From contig NZ_AP029018.1 in the NCBI RefSeq assembly GCF_037076525.1, positions 930,001 through 994,000 on the forward strand: a DNA stretch of 64,000 nt. The letters are read 5' to 3'. The notes under the pieces were generated by a model. The model was not told where the DNA came from. It did not search any database and worked only from the letters and a program-made list of their open reading frames with translations. Shown here piece after piece: positions 21,695-33,400 of the stretch. The DNA is from Selenomonas sp. TAMA-11512. GTDB lineage: Bacteria > Bacillota > Negativicutes > Selenomonadales > Selenomonadaceae. The position numbers and the translations under genes were made by a program. Positions within the stretch are counted from its first letter, which is position 1. Each line of letters opens with the position of its first letter.

Positions 21695-23950
21695 ATGGCG
21701 CAAACATTCTTTGCTCTGCAGCCGGCATTTACGGGCGGTGAGATTTCGGGAGAGGTCGCGTCTCGCGTTGACCTGGAGAAATATCAGCTGGCTCTGCTGC
21801 AGGCGGAAAACGCGATTATCCGCCCGTACGGGCCTGTTTATAAACGTCCGGGGACTATCTATGCGGGGCGCATGAAATATGACGACAGGGACGCTATCTT
21901 GACACGGTTTGAGTTCACAGTGGAGATTACGTATCTTCTCGAGGTCGGTGACAAATACATCCGCGTGTGGCGCGACGGCGTGCGCCTGCCGGTAGAGCTG
22001 GAGACGCCGTTCGATGTAAGTGACCTGCGCAGCCTGCGCTTTGTGCAGTGCGTCGACGTCATGTATATCTGCTCCGGGAGGCATCCGGTGCAGAAGCTTT
22101 CCAGATATGCAGAGAATGACTGGCGGATGTCGGATGTGAAGTGGATGTTGCCGGCGTATGGGGATGTGAATATCGACGAGGAGTCAAAGGTAACGCCGTC
22201 GGGAAGCACGGGGGATATACAGCTTACGGCGACAAAGGACATATTCACCGATGCGCGCGTTGGCGACACGATGAAGATCGAGCAGTATGTCAACGGGGCA
22301 ACGGTCACATACTCCGGCGGCGGCACAGCGGACAGCGGCGCGATTCAGGTCGGGAAGACATGGAAGTTCATAACGCATGGAACATGGTCGGGGAAGGTTG
22401 TCGTACAGCAGTCGAGGGATAACGGGGCGACATGGATTGACCTGCGGACGTATACGGGAAGCAACGACTACAATCCGACGGAATCGGGTGATGTGGATGA
22501 ATACTGCATGATGCGGATTCATGTAGAGGTCGGCGGAAGTGTACGCGCGGATTTATCCGCTTATCCGTATCGACATGAGGGATTTGTGACAATTACGGCC
22601 GTGACGGACGGGAAGCATGCGTCCGTCACGGCGGATAAGCCTCTCGGCGGTCTGGAACCCACGTCGGACTGGTACTGGGGCGCGTGGAGCGAAACGAACG
22701 GATATCCGCGCGCGGCGGCGTTCTTTCAAGACCGCCTCTGCTTTGGCGGCAACAGGAAGTATCCGCAGCGCGTGTGGATGAGTCGGAGCGGCGACTATGA
22801 GCATTTCGGGATTGAGAAGGAATCCGGCACGGTCACGGATGACAGCTCGATTTCCGCCGATTTGCTCTCTCGGCAGGCGTACAGCATCGCACACATGGAT
22901 GTCGGCAATGATCTCATGATCTTTACGGACGGCAACACGTGGACGATTGCCGGCGGTGAGACGGTCAAGCCGACGAACATCACGCCGAAAAATCAGGAGA
23001 ATTATGGCAGTAGCGGCGTTCCTCCGCTGCGTATCGGAAATCGCATTATCTATGTGCAGCGTCGAGGGTCTATTGTTCGCGACACGGGCTACTCTTACGA
23101 GAGTGACGGCTATGTTGGAATGGACCTGACGCTGCTTGCGAAGCACCTTGTGCGCGGGCGGGAAATTGTGAGCGCGGCATACGCGCAGGAGCCGGACAGT
23201 CTTGCTTATTTCGTCACGGACGATGGGCGAATGCTCTGTCTTACGTATGTTGTAGATCAAAAGGTTTATGCATGGAGTCACTTTGTGACGGACGGTAAAT
23301 ACAAAGCGGTCTGCGCTGCAAATTCCGGAAACAATGACCGTATCTATGCGGTTGTGGAGCGCGTTGTAGACGGCAAGACGGTTCGCTATTTAGAATACTT
23401 TGCGCCGCACACGGATTCTTCATCGGAACAGGATTATGTGATGGCGGACGCGGCTGTGGTGAAGGTCTATGATGAGCCGCAGACGGACATACCGGGAAAG
23501 GATGTCCTCAAAGGCAAGGTTGTCGCGATCATGGCGGACGGGTACTATTACGACGGCATTACGCTGGATGATAGCGCGAAGCTGCCGAAGGCGGCAAGGA
23601 AAATCACGGTTGGACTGCCATACACGATGACGCTTGAGCAGCCGAATTGGGACGCGGGGACTACGGAAACGGGGACGCTACAGGGACGGCGCAAGATGAT
23701 CACGGGCGCGATTTTGCGTCTCGTAAGGTCTTACGGCGGGAGTATCGGACAGAGTGCAGGAAAGCAGGACGCGATTATCTATGACGCGCACCGCTTGGAG
23801 ACGGACGAGGATGTGCTCTATACGGGCGATAAGGATGTAGTGCTTCCTGCCGGCGGCTGGGATACGGAGGGACGCACGTACATTGTGCATGACGCGCCGT
23901 ATCCGTTCAGCCTCTCGGCGATCATAAGGAGGGTGTCAATCGGTGGCTAG
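21695..23950 (+). CDS. Tail tubular protein B / nozzle (T7 gp12-like)
   Basis: 751 residues. The N-terminal FFALQPAFTGGEISGEVASR and ENAIIRPYGPVYKRPGTIYA open the nozzle family. The central WSETNGYPRAAAFFQDRLCF GGN block and SGDYEHFGIEKESG are also conserved. The protein is beta-rich throughout. It forms the tail tip with TTPA above and anchors the fibre. ATG 21695 is preferred over GTG 21686. Confidence 0.92.
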   Translation: MAQTFFALQPAFTGGEISGEVASRVDLEKYQLALLQAENAIIRPYGPVYKRPGTIYAGRMKYDDRDAILTRFEFTVEITYLLEVGDKYIRVWRDGVRLPVELETPFDVSDLRSLRFVQCVDVMYICSGRHPVQKLSRYAENDWRMSDVKWMLPAYGDVNIDEESKVTPSGSTGDIQLTATKDIFTDARVGDTMKIEQYVNGATVTYSGGGTADSGAIQVGKTWKFITHGTWSGKVVVQQSRDNGATWIDLRTYTGSNDYNPTESGDVDEYCMMRIHVEVGGSVRADLSAYPYRHEGFVTITAVTDGKHASVTADKPLGGLEPTSDWYWGAWSETNGYPRAAAFFQDRLCFGGNRKYPQRVWMSRSGDYEHFGIEKESGTVTDDSSISADLLSRQAYSIAHMDVGNDLMIFTDGNTWTIAGGETVKPTNITPKNQENYGSSGVPPLRIGNRIIYVQRRGSIVRDTGYSYESDGYVGMDLTLLAKHLVRGREIVSAAYAQEPDSLAYFVTDDGRMLCLTYVVDQKVYAWSHFVTDGKYKAVCAANSGNNDRIYAVVERVVDGKTVRYLEYFAPHTDSSSEQDYVMADAAVVKVYDEPQTDIPGKDVLKGKVVAIMADGYYYDGITLDDSAKLPKAARKITVGLPYTMTLEQPNWDAGTTETGTLQGRRKMITGAILRLVRSYGGSIGQSAGKQDAIIYDAHRLETDEDVLYTGDKDVVLPAGGWDTEGRTYIVHDAPYPFSLSAIIRRVSIGG

Positions 23951-24485
23951 GTACACAATCAAGACAATCACAGGGGAGAAGCAAAAGGAAGAGCTTGCAC
24001 GGGCGCTTATAAGGGACCTTCGTGCGGCGGATCGGAGGGAACTTAAAGCGAGCGCTGCACCGAATGGCTCCGTAGAAGATGAGGTTCATGGCTCTATGCT
24101 ACTGTCAGATGAATTGTTTGCCGCTTATAACGAACAGGGCGCTTTAATTGCCGTTTGGGGATATCGAAAATTCGACAACTCTCCGGGTGTTCTGATCTGG
24201 TGTCTCGGAACGGATCGCATACGGTCGTTTCGCCGCGCCTTTGCTGTGGAGTCAAGGCGGATTCTAAGGGACTGGGCGAATCGGTACGGCATGCTCTATA
24301 ACGCGGTCGGAGCGTTCAATGACGCAGCGATTTCATGGCTTATATTTTGCGGGGCGACATTTCATGAAGAGATGATGATCGGCGGGGAGCGGTTTATCCC
24401 GTTCACGATCGAAGGAGAAGGAGGGCAGTATGATGTGCAGTGTAATGGCAGGGCTTACCGCGCTGGGCGGTTATTTTCAGTATAA
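23943..24485 (+). CDS. Internal virion protein A-like (GNAT-fold, T7 gp13-like)
   Basis: 180 residues from GTG 23943, overlapping the nozzle stop. The middle segment (LFAAYNEQGALIAVWGYRKF, VESRRILRDWANRYGMLYNA, WLIFCGATFHEE) has the strand-helix pattern of a GNAT acetyltransferase, as in the DUF2833/internal virion protein A family of T7-like phages. No clear acetyl-CoA P-loop is visible, so it is probably structural or a degenerate enzyme. Confidence 0.72.
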   Translation: MARYTIKTITGEKQKEELARALIRDLRAADRRELKASAAPNGSVEDEVHGSMLLSDELFAAYNEQGALIAVWGYRKFDNSPGVLIWCLGTDRIRSFRRAFAVESRRILRDWANRYGMLYNAVGAFNDAAISWLIFCGATFHEEMMIGGERFIPFTIEGEGGQYDVQCNGRAYRAGRLFSV

Positions 24486-25089
24486 GCAGCAGGCGGCACA
24501 GATACAGTCGCAGGCAAATGCACAGGCGTCTATGTATCGCGCACAGGCAGAGGTAGCGCAGCAGAATGCGCGTATAGAGAATCGAAAGCAGGAGCAGATT
24601 GCGGACAACTATGCACAGAAGCAAGAGGAGCTGCGGTCCCGCAGGCGCCTGATTGAAGGTTCGCAGCGTGCGGAGACGGGCTCTGCGGGACTTGGATTCT
24701 CCGGCTCGGCGATGGATATTCTCTCTTCCGGCTATGATGCGTACGGCAAGGACGCTATGAATCTGCTGATGAATCAGCGTAACGATAACTACAACTCACG
24801 TGTCACGGAAACGAATTATCTCCATCAGGCGAATCAGGCGAATCAGGCGGCGGGCAATGTGCTTGCGCAGGCGAAGCGGCAGAAGCGAATGCTGGGGATT
24901 TCGACGATTCTCGGAACGGCGGCAAGTGTCTACGGCGCAGCGCAGCCGTGGAAGAGTGCAGGCCGTACGGCATCCGCGTCAAGCAATACGAGCGCTTTCT
25001 ATCAAAGCCCGAACTTCGGCGCAATGGGAATGGCGCAGGGGCTGAATAAGCCGTTTTATCAAGGCAAGATGCTCGGTTATCGGTGGTAG
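24430..25089 (+). CDS. Internal virion protein B-like (T7 gp14-like)
   Basis: 219 residues. A hydrophobic start (MMCSVMAGLTALGGYFQYKQ) leads into a long Gln/Ala-rich helix (about 17-75, AAQIQSQANAQASMYRAQAE) and a Gly/Ser segment (GSAGLGFSGSAMDILSSGYD). A second hydrophobic stretch lies near 155-170. This is the usual pattern of gp14-type proteins that are ejected and form the outer-membrane channel. It overlaps the previous gene by 56 bases and has AAGGAGGG before the ATG. Confidence 0.8.
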   Translation: MMCSVMAGLTALGGYFQYKQQAAQIQSQANAQASMYRAQAEVAQQNARIENRKQEQIADNYAQKQEELRSRRRLIEGSQRAETGSAGLGFSGSAMDILSSGYDAYGKDAMNLLMNQRNDNYNSRVTETNYLHQANQANQAAGNVLAQAKRQKRMLGISTILGTAASVYGAAQPWKSAGRTASASSNTSAFYQSPNFGAMGMAQGLNKPFYQGKMLGYRW

Positions 25090-25098
25090 GTGACGACT

Positions 25099-27459
25099 AT
25101 GAAATTCTCTTCTTATCAGCCGGTTGTAGAACGAAATACGATCAATCCTCCGGCGCTACGTACGTCGACGGACCTGAATGTGTATAAGAACTCGAGTTAT
25201 GACGACGGAGAAGGATACGGACGCATGGCGGCGGCCATCGGACAGGTCACGAAGGTCTTGGCACAGCGGCAGGACGATATGGACGCGGCAGACGTGATGA
25301 AGGCCCGCAATGAGATGATGACGAGTCTCACGGAACAGCTCTACGGGGAGAACGGCCTTTTCACGACAGGTGTCGGTGAGAATGCGAAGGGGCTCATGCA
25401 GCGCACGACGGACGCGATCAACAAGACGTACGAGGATGTCAGCAAAAACTATAACGGCCGCGTGCGGTATGCGCTCAAGGGCAATCTGAGTGAAAACATG
25501 GCAAACTTCCAGCGGATTGCCGCTTCAAAGGAAATGGCGGAAGGGAAAGAGGTCGCGGCGGCTACGTTCTCCGCGAATCTCGCAAGTAATGTGCAACAGG
25601 CGGGGCTTACGTGGCAGGTCAAGGGTTCTCCGGAGCTCTATATCAAGAATAACGATGTGCTTCTGCAGGCCCGGGCAAAGAGTGAGGGATGGTCGGGAGC
25701 GCAGTACTCGGCGGCACGGCGCAGTATGGTGTCGGATGTCGTATCCGCTGTAGTCAGTGCGGCGATGGAAAGCGAGGACTATGAGACGGCCGCTTCTACG
25801 CTTCGTGAGCACAGGAGCGAAATGGAGCAGGCGGACTATTGGAAGTATCAGAAGGAAATCAACCGCAAGCAGCGGGCAAAGGATATGGATACAGAGGCAA
25901 GAGAGATATTCAACATGCCCGGTGTGTGGGATGGAAAGCGCTTCAATAAGGCGAAGGCGTTTGAATATATCGACGAGCGGTATGGCCAGAATGTGACAAA
26001 GGGGATTGCGGGAGGCGTCGGGTGGAGCGGAGATGCTGGAATCGACAGCGAGATCAACGACGCCGCGCAAGAGTTCGGCGTCGATCCGGCGCTTGTCGCC
26101 GCTATTGCGAGCGTTGAGACGAACGGATATGACCAGAGCGCGGTATCGTATGTAGGCGCAAGAGGAATCATGCAGCTCATGCCCGGGACAGCGGCAGGAC
26201 TGGGCGTCAACCCGGATGACCGCCGCGACAACATCCGGGGCGGAGCAAAGTACCTGCAAGGGCTCTTGAAAGAGTTCGGCGGCGATATAAGACTTGCGGC
26301 GGCCGCCTACAATGCAGGGCCGCAGGCCGTAAAAGATGCGGGCGGCGTGCCGAACTACGCGGAGACAAAGGCGTACGTCGAAAAAGTGCAGAAAGCCTAT
26401 GAGGAGAACAAGAGAAAGAGTGCATCCGGCGGCGGAAATGCTCTCGGCGTGACGCCCTACGATATGGGCACACAGAACGGTATATCCAAAGATCGCCTGC
26501 AGCCGAAGTGGAAAGACGGCGTCCTTGGCACTATCGGCGGTGTATTGAAGGACGTATTCGGTGTGACGGGCGTCATCTCATCGACGGGACGAACGCGGGA
26601 ACACAATTGGGAAGTGGGCGGCGTCGAGAACTCGAAACACATCGATGACGGAAACGGCGGCGACGCCGTGGACATCGTCCTGCCGGACGGCGTGGATAAA
26701 GCCGCAATCGTCGAATACTTCAAGAGTACGGGAGCGTTTAAAGAGGTTCTCTTTCACAATGTGACAACGGGAGAGCACCTGCATTTAGGTGAGTACAGAG
26801 GCGGGCTTGGCAGCGGTGGGAGCCGTACGGTCAGCGCGTATGACCCGGAGAAGCGTGACCGAATGATGAAGCTTGTCTCGGCCATTGGAGATGATTATGA
26901 GTCAGCGTATAAAGAGCAGCGCAATCAGTATTTCGACGGGATCCTGCAGGCGGCGCAAGATGCCGGCAGCTACAGCGGGGCCATATCGATATTGAACGGG
27001 CAGGACTTAACGATGCAGGAACGGAACCATCTCGAGAATGCGATTACGGCTTACTATAAGCCGAATGCGAAAAAGAGCGGCGGATCAGATGGCTCGTACA
27101 AACCTACGGCCGACAAGGTTCGGTCGGCTTACGTTACAATGCAGAAGTTTGAGGCACGCTTACAGACGGATGGAAAAGTTTCTACGGATCAGCTTATCTC
27201 GTATCGAGCCGCTGCGGACGTTCTGCAGGCTGAAGGATATCTTGACGAGGAATATGAGAATATCCTTAACGATCAGGCGACGTGGTCAAAAATCACGGAT
27301 GCGATGGAATCCCCGAAGGGCGGCATATTAAAGGCACAACAAGCGCTTATCGGGGCAGGACTAGATCCTCTTACTGCCTTGGCGGTACTTTCTAGGGTGG
27401 ATGTGAGGATGACCCCGGCTTTCTATCCGGAAGAGGATGAGGAAGAAGAGGAGCAGTGA
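25099..27459 (+). CDS. Ejected virion protein with lytic transglycosylase and M15-like domains (gp16-like)
   Basis: 786 residues. Residues ~321-434 are an SLT lytic transglycosylase domain: FGVDPALVAAIASVETNGYD with the catalytic Glu, GARGIMQLMPGTAAGLGV and LAAAAYNAGPQAV. Residues ~488-568 resemble an M15/D-Ala-D-Ala peptidase-like fold: ISSTGRTREHN, SKHIDDGNGGDAVDIVLPD and EHLHLGEYRGG with H..D..H-x-H zinc ligands. The rest is helical and ends in a Glu-rich tail. In T7 the equivalent gp16 enters the periplasm and opens peptidoglycan for DNA ejection. Two enzyme folds in one protein would cut both glycan and peptide links. ATG 25099 chosen over GTG 25090. Confidence 0.88.
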   Translation: MKFSSYQPVVERNTINPPALRTSTDLNVYKNSSYDDGEGYGRMAAAIGQVTKVLAQRQDDMDAADVMKARNEMMTSLTEQLYGENGLFTTGVGENAKGLMQRTTDAINKTYEDVSKNYNGRVRYALKGNLSENMANFQRIAASKEMAEGKEVAAATFSANLASNVQQAGLTWQVKGSPELYIKNNDVLLQARAKSEGWSGAQYSAARRSMVSDVVSAVVSAAMESEDYETAASTLREHRSEMEQADYWKYQKEINRKQRAKDMDTEAREIFNMPGVWDGKRFNKAKAFEYIDERYGQNVTKGIAGGVGWSGDAGIDSEINDAAQEFGVDPALVAAIASVETNGYDQSAVSYVGARGIMQLMPGTAAGLGVNPDDRRDNIRGGAKYLQGLLKEFGGDIRLAAAAYNAGPQAVKDAGGVPNYAETKAYVEKVQKAYEENKRKSASGGGNALGVTPYDMGTQNGISKDRLQPKWKDGVLGTIGGVLKDVFGVTGVISSTGRTREHNWEVGGVENSKHIDDGNGGDAVDIVLPDGVDKAAIVEYFKSTGAFKEVLFHNVTTGEHLHLGEYRGGLGSGGSRTVSAYDPEKRDRMMKLVSAIGDDYESAYKEQRNQYFDGILQAAQDAGSYSGAISILNGQDLTMQERNHLENAITAYYKPNAKKSGGSDGSYKPTADKVRSAYVTMQKFEARLQTDGKVSTDQLISYRAAADVLQAEGYLDEEYENILNDQATWSKITDAMESPKGGILKAQQALIGAGLDPLTALAVLSRVDVRMTPAFYPEEDEEEEEQ

Positions 27460-27480
27460 ACGAGCTGAAGGAGTAATATC

Positions 27481-30400
27481 ATGGCATTTGATTACAAGGG
27501 CTTTGCGGAAGCCGTAGATGAATTTACGGCGAACAGTCGAGCGGAACGAGAAGAAAAAGAGAAGAAACCCACAGAGGATGCGAAGCCGTGGTATGGAAGA
27601 GTCTATGAATGGGGCAGTGATGTCGCGGGAGCCGCATACAATGCCGGAGCGGGCTTTGTAGACGCGTACGGGCGATATGCGGGCGCGGAAGTGGAGCGCA
27701 GGAAGAATCAAGGCGAATACTACTACACGCCGTACGACAACAAGGAGATATACACGCCTGAGGTCACCGAAGCGAGCAGGGAGCTTGCCGGTGCGACGGC
27801 AAACTTGGTTTTGTCTCCTGCAGGTGCGGCAATAGCGCCGATTCGTGACTTCGTCGGTGAGAAAATCTACAAGAGCGCCGAAGAGGGAAGCGGTCTCGCA
27901 CAGGATTTGATGCAGACGGAGACGTTTGTCAATTACTTCATGAAGGATGAGGATAAGCTCAAAAAGGCGCGCGAGATTGAAGCGAATACGGGAATCCCTG
28001 CGGATTCTTTCATCGACGATGATGTTGCGTATAAGCAGGCGTTGAAGATCGATGACTATAAGCGCAAGAAGCGGGAGCTCATGTCGGAGGACGCCGCTAT
28101 GGAGTCGGTGTGGAAGGAGTTCCCGGAGATTCGCGACATCGCAAAGATGAATCCAAGGGATGCGGCCCTCGCTCTCCACGACATTGAATCTGTGCGCTCA
28201 ACGCGTAGCATTATAGAGACGTTTACCCACTTCTTAGAGGTGGGAAATAAGCGTCTGGAACTGAATAATCTCGGGTACAAGATGCTCGAGGGCAAGGCGG
28301 ATGCGAATGATATGCAGCGCGCCGCGGACTTGCGGAAGATGCTTGAAGACGACAAGAAGGAATTGCCGTCTTTTTTTGATGATCCGATTCTTGCCATTGT
28401 GGGCAGCGCGACGGAAAGTCTGCCGCAGGTGGCGGATGCGTTGGCGTCGCCGGAGACGGTGCGCGACGGAATCCTGATGGCAGGCGCGACGTACGCGGCA
28501 GGTGCCATGTATGGAGCGGCGGCCGGGACGGGCGTTCTTCCGGTTGCCGGTACGGCAGCGGGCGGCGCTGTAGGCGGCGGTCTGGGCGCGGCAGGCGGTT
28601 TCCTTGCGGGTGCAGGACGCTCTGTCTCTGGTCGTCTCGGCATGTCGGGCCTGCGGTATGCTCTCGGGCAGCTGGCGAGCGGCGGCGGGCGCGCGTCGGG
28701 GGCGGCTATACTGCAGTCTGCCGCAGGGCGGAACGCAATCGGGCGCGGGGTACAAATCGGTACATACGAAGCTATGGCACGGCAGATGTCAGGCGAGCAG
28801 TATCTTGAACTTGGCGAGATGAAGGACAAGGACGGGAATGCTCTCTTGTCGGAGGATGATCGTCGTTTTTGGGCGATGGCGACGGGTTCGCCTATGGCGC
28901 TTATCGAGTCGGCGAGCTTCGGGTTAGATGCAAGGCGTCTTCTCGGCTCTTCGGTCTTTGCAAAGGAAGCGATAAAGGCTGTCGTTGACAATGCGAAGGG
29001 GAGTGTTGCGCGGCGTGAATCTCTGTCGGCGTTCGCCCGTAAAGAGGTGGGCGGCATTCTCAAGGTCGCCGGTGCGGAGTCGGCGGAAGAGGCTGCGCAG
29101 TCTGTTGTCGGCGATCTCGCGCACAATCGAATCGTTTCCACATCGAACGGGCGGGCGGCATATAAGGTATACAACGTGAAGGATATGGCGGCGAATGCGT
29201 TTGTGGCCAGTGTGTCCGCATTCCCCGCAGGGCTTGGATTCGGCATCATGACCTCCGCCGGTTCCGTTCCGGGGATTGTTCGTCATGCGCGAAGGATGTC
29301 GTCGGAAAATGTGCGCGAGGATATGGCCGTGCAGAGGACGATGACGGGGACGGTCATGCTCGAACGTCTGCAGGAGGTGGTGTCTTCGGCGAAGCTTAGG
29401 CAGACGGCACCGGATGTGCAGCAGAAAATCATCCGATCGCAGGTCAACGGGACGGGATTTGAAACCGCTTATATCGATACGCAGACGGCGATGGAAAAGG
29501 AAAACGGCCTTGCCGACCTCAAGGAGGTGGCAAAGACCGCAGGGATTGAAAATGAGCAGCTGGAGGCGACGATAAGGAATGGCGGGCATCTCTATGTGCC
29601 TGTTGAGCGCTACGCGCAATCCGCCGCGTCTCCGGAGCTTCTTGAGTCGGTGTCGTTCTCACCGGAGACGGACTCTATAGCGCGGGTGAAGAAGAACGCG
29701 AAGTCCTTGGCTGAAGCTGTGGAGAAGGCGCAGAAGGAGGCTGTGGCGGCACGCGTGGCCATTGTCGACGCGATTACCAATGAATGGTTCCCGGAGGCAC
29801 CGAAGCACGCGAATGATGCTGTAAAGACGCGCCGTACGCAGGAGCGGGAGATGGCGATTGCCGCGATCGCACAGGATCAGGAAAGCCCTGCCAACGGTTG
29901 GCGTCAGCTGTATAAGGCGTGGGTGGCGGAGCGGGACGAGCTCTTGAAGCCCGCGCTGGATGCATTGCGCCGCGGTATGGGGAACGGCGTGGATATTGTG
30001 CAGACGGGAGAGGATGGACGCGGCGTCCGTGTCTCGAACAATGAGCCGTGGTATCAGGATTTCTACAAGAAACATGGCCGCGCACCGCGCAAGTCGGAGC
30101 TCATAGATTTGGCGTATCTGCTCACGATAGGCGATGTAAATGCGCCGAAGGTGGAGGGGTGGATACCGTCCTCGAAGGAGGAAGCGGACGCGATGGCGGG
30201 CGCAAAGGGGCAGCTTGATGAGCTGAACCAGAAGATCAAGACGATGGAGAACATCAAGGATCGCATGATGCAGGTGGATGCCGCGGAGATTAGGGGTTCG
30301 GCAGGATTATCTCCGGAGGCTTACAGTGTGTATCGTCAGATCATGGCGGCGCTCAAGGCGATGGGCGGCAAGCAAACGAAGGTAGCGCGCATGAATGCGC

Positions 30401-33400
30401 TTATCTTTGCACACCATGCGGATCAGTATGCTCGTGTCATTCGTGAGAAGCAGGGCACGGAATACACGGCGATGGACTACTTTAAGAATACGTTCGGCCT
30501 GCGCTACGGCGGGAAGTATACGGAGGAGGGGGATGCTCTCCAACAGGCGGTAAGAGAAGGCTTGAATCTTGATGAACAAGTTCATGTTGTTAATCTTGAC
30601 GTGCTGACCAACAATTTAAAAGGAAAAACAGATCAAGACATTCTCAATTATATATCAAAAGCAAGTCTGTTGCCGGAAGTTCCAACGGCTGATTTTCAAG
30701 CATTGGTAGGGCTTCCCAAGGATAGCGATTCCTATGGGCAGAGGCATTTGGTGCGTGGGAATGCAAATCGATCTTCGGACAATAGAACCGCGCGGAATGT
30801 TACACTTTCAAACTTCGCTGACATTGCAAAAAATGCTGTTGTTGTTGAGGTTGTTCCGAATGCTAAAAAAGCCCCTTTAACAGGGCTCAAGGGAAAGAAA
30901 CGCCAGGCTCAAAAACGGAAGAATCAAATATCAAATTACTACCGCATCATGGTTCCCGTGCAAATGAATGGACATATCAAGACGTTGGTTATTGTGGCTG
31001 AGGAACATGACGGAGTTGTCTCCACGGGAAGTGTCCCTGTAACTGCATACGAAATCTACTATGCAAAAAAGCCCCCTCTCGCCGCTACACCACGTCCGAA
31101 GACAGGCGTTAGTGCGGCCGAGGAGGAAGCTCCTTTGACTATCAGTATACGCGATATGCTTGCTGGTGTCAAGGGCGCGGATGGGAATGTGTATGCGCAG
31201 AGTATGACAGGATTGTCTGACATAGGGCTCAAGGAAATGCAGCTCCGTATTATTCAAGAAACAAATCCGATGCATGACGATATACATACCGGAATTCGCT
31301 CGGTAGATGACATTCTCACGGCGAAGGAAGCCTTTGAGGAAAAGGTGGATGAAGATGAATCCTATGTCTATCCGGATTTTACGGAGTCCGACGGGAAAGC
31401 TGCTTTAAGGAGTGGTAAAGTCACGATTTATAGCAGCTATCCGATTACACCGGGCGTTTTTGTTACGCCAAGCAAGATGCAGGCGCAGGATTATGCAGAA
31501 AACGGCAAGGTCTACTCTAAGAGAGGTTCTGTGAAGGATGTCGCGTGGATTAACAGTGATGAGGGGCAATATGCGCCTGTAAGGACGGAAAGCTATCAAC
31601 AATCCGCATGGCATGGGACGCCGCATAACTTCGAAAGGTTCCTGTTATCCATGATTGGAACTGGAGAGGGAGCACAGACACATGGGTGGGGGCTGTATTT
31701 TGCAAAAAATCGGGAAGTATCGGAGTGGTATAAAGATGTATTGGGCGGGATTCAACAAAATATTATCCATGCCGGCGATAAAACGTACGTCATGCACCCA
31801 AGCGGTTATCGCATAGAGAAAAATAGCGGAGATGCACTACAAGAAGGTTCTTCGATAGAGATTGCTCTTTCTGCGTTTGAGGACAACGATGGAAATGTAG
31901 AGAATGCAATTAGGGAGACTACGGATTATCTTGCCCAAATGGAGCGTATAAAAGATTCCGATACGCGTGAAAGAAACAACGGTCTCATACGCGAAGCTCT
32001 GCGGATTTTGAAAGAAGAATCAAATGTGTGGAGGTTGGAAAAGAAAAAATCGAGTCTCTACCACGTCGAAATCCCGGATGATGGTGTCCTGCTTGACGAG
32101 CAAAAGACCTTGAAAGAGCAGCCGAAAATTGCTGCACTGCTCGATAGGTATGGAGAGGAAATCGGCGACTCAAGCTACATGGCGCGAGAATTAGGCGAGA
32201 ATATGACGGGAAGAGAGATTTATGAGTACATTTCATACACTGAGCAAACTCTCGGGGCCGCTAATGGTGATAAGGCTGCGTCTGAATATCTAAATGCAGC
32301 GGGCATCAAAGGTATCACCTATAGGGGGCGGCAGGACGGCCGCTGTTTCGTCATCTTCGACGATAAGGCCATCTCCATCATCGAGAAATTCAATCAGGAG
32401 ATGCAGAAGGAGGTTTACGGCGAAATCTTCAAGGAGCAGGGCAAGCGTATCATTCAGCTATTTGAGGGCGCGAATGAGTCAACGATGCTCCATGAGATGG
32501 GGCACATGTTCCTGATGGACTTGGAGGAGCTTGCGAAAATCGATGAGGCGTCTGCGGATGACCTTGCCACGGTCAATGCGTGGACGGAGTGGAAGGAAGG
32601 CTCCGCAGAGGAATATAAGGATACTCCATGGGCGGAGAAGTTCCGTGCCCACGAGCAGGCTATCCTCGACGCACAGAAAGCGGGGGACGAGGTTGCCTTG
32701 AAGGCTGCAATGGATCGCTGGAAGCAGGAGCGATTCGCACGCGGATTTGAGCTGTATCTGTACGAAGGAAAGGCCCCATCCAAGTCGCTGCGCGCTGTAT
32801 TCCGTCGGTTCAAGATGTTCCTCGGAAAAATATACAGGTTCCTTAAAAGTGCGGGCGGGAAGCCGTCGGCGGAGGTTGAGGCGGTCATGGGTCGCATGCT
32901 TGCCTCTCAGGAAGAGATTGCGGCGGCGGAGCTTGATGACAGGTTCCGCCCGATTGAGAATGTAATCGGCGTCGATGGCATGAAAAATCTCTTCGGGGAG
33001 AATGTATCCGATACGTATCAAAAGTGGCTCGATGAGGCGCGGGCGGACGCGGAGGATCGTCTGCTTGCGGAGGTCATGAAGGACCTCAAAAAGGAAGCAA
33101 GGCGGGAGTTTCGAGATGTGGTGGATGCAGAACGCACCCGAAAGCGTGAAGAGCTTGAAAGGGAACCCGTCTATCTCGCGGAGGCGGCGCTGAAGAGTGA
33201 TGTCAAGGGCGCGGAGGCGGTCATTGGTCATTGGTTCAAGTCTATGGACGAGTACCGCGAGGAGAGGGCGAAGCGAAAGGGTCTGGAAACGGAGCTCATG
33301 GAACACATGGACGCGTTCTCAAAGGGACTGGAAGAGAAGCTCATACAATCGCACATGTCGGAGGAGAACATTACAAAGGCGATGCAGTCGCCGGAGTCGT

